DNA of 22,605 bases from Acidobacteriota bacterium (GTDB lineage: Bacteria > Acidobacteriota > Blastocatellia > Pyrinomonadales > Pyrinomonadaceae): contig JADYZI010000206.1 in assembly GCA_020853255.1 (NCBI GenBank), positions 1 through 22,605 on the forward strand, read 5' to 3'. Positions 22,497 to 22,605 of the stretch are shown piece after piece. Every line of letters begins with the position of its first letter. Within the stretch, counting starts at the first letter, position 1. Under the pieces are notes generated by a model. The model was given only the letters and a program-made list of their open reading frames with translations, did no database searches and was not told where the DNA came from. Both the position numbers and the translations under genes were made by a program.

Positions 22497-22605
22497 CTAC
22501 TTGGGTGCCGGAACGACCGAGCTGTCGTGATCGGTACGCCGGTCCGGGCTGCCAAGCTCTTTAAGGATCTGATTTTGGGTCACAGGGTCATCCTTATGTC
22601 CGTGG
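22497..22605 (-). CDS. C-terminal end of a gene (partial, cut by window edge)
   Basis: 35 codons of an open frame end at a TAG (22497-22499), encoding a hydrophilic tail (HGHKDDPVTQNQILKELGSP and on). It ends eight bases before the lipoprotein start, whose Shine-Dalgarno follows this stop. Operon-like context. Product unknown. Confidence 0.55.
   Translation of the reverse strand, partial: HGHKDDPVTQNQILKELGSPDRRTDHDSSVVPAPK

Overview
The window comes from a bacterial chromosome of roughly even base composition. TIGR01777 and CBU_0592-family proteins, a very large exported Asp-box (sortilin/VPS10-like) protein, a 'MWNDxD…GTWLHGD' REP-associated transposase and many palindromic intergenic repeats together suggest Acidobacteriota, perhaps Blastocatellia/Pyrinomonadales. 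That placement is inferred from gene style; no rRNA or tRNA gene was seen.

Layout. (1) 1-5000: mostly minus-strand housekeeping and exported genes: a PH-like protein, a CBU_0592 membrane protein overlapping an exported BNR protein, a TIGR01777 oxidoreductase, a REP-associated tyrosine transposase (RAYT-1) inside its own inverted REP copies, and serA. (2) 5190-6670: a near-consensus promoter drives an exported helical protein and an exported truncated haemoglobin, followed by a terminator. (3) 6550-8165: a scar zone with the tail of a paralogue, a serA-head/lpd-tail chimera, repeated lpd 3'-end segments, a DUF6959-like gene, a broken Xre antitoxin and a toxin-first PIN/antitoxin pair abutting lpd. 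(4) 8166-9575: lpdA. (5) 9771-14181: a sulfane-sulfur (persulfide) locus: rhodanese, thiol-methyltransferase-like protein, divergent ArsR repressor, YgaP-like membrane rhodanese, CstB-like persulfide dioxygenase/rhodanese, rhodanese lipoprotein and a very small membrane protein with an in-frame TGA. (6) 14217-18120: a VPS10/sortilin-like exported protein between two copies of a composite 306-321 bp repeat. (7) 18174-20453: fumC, then a second RAYT (RAYT-2) inside a different REP family. (8) 20454-22605: a minus-strand operon with a Cys-motif protein, a PAAR spike protein, a lipoprotein and a partial gene, probably the edge of a contractile-injection (T6SS/eCIS) locus.

How the genes work together. 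In the sulfur locus a divergent ArsR-type regulator sits over a consensus promoter. The encoded proteins would move sulfane sulfur through several rhodanese domains and oxidise persulfide through the metallo-beta-lactamase domain. The operon ends in a candidate selenoprotein: a 30-codon membrane segment, a UGA, then a short charged tail with a Cys. A hairpin with loop GGUCU, the same loop as I recall for the E. coli fdhF SECIS, lies 17 nt after the UGA. This is the most notable observation in the window.

The second theme is intergenic repeats. Two different RAYT genes with different cognate palindromes, plus at least two further palindrome families, sit in many gaps. Several genes take their stop codon from a repeat.
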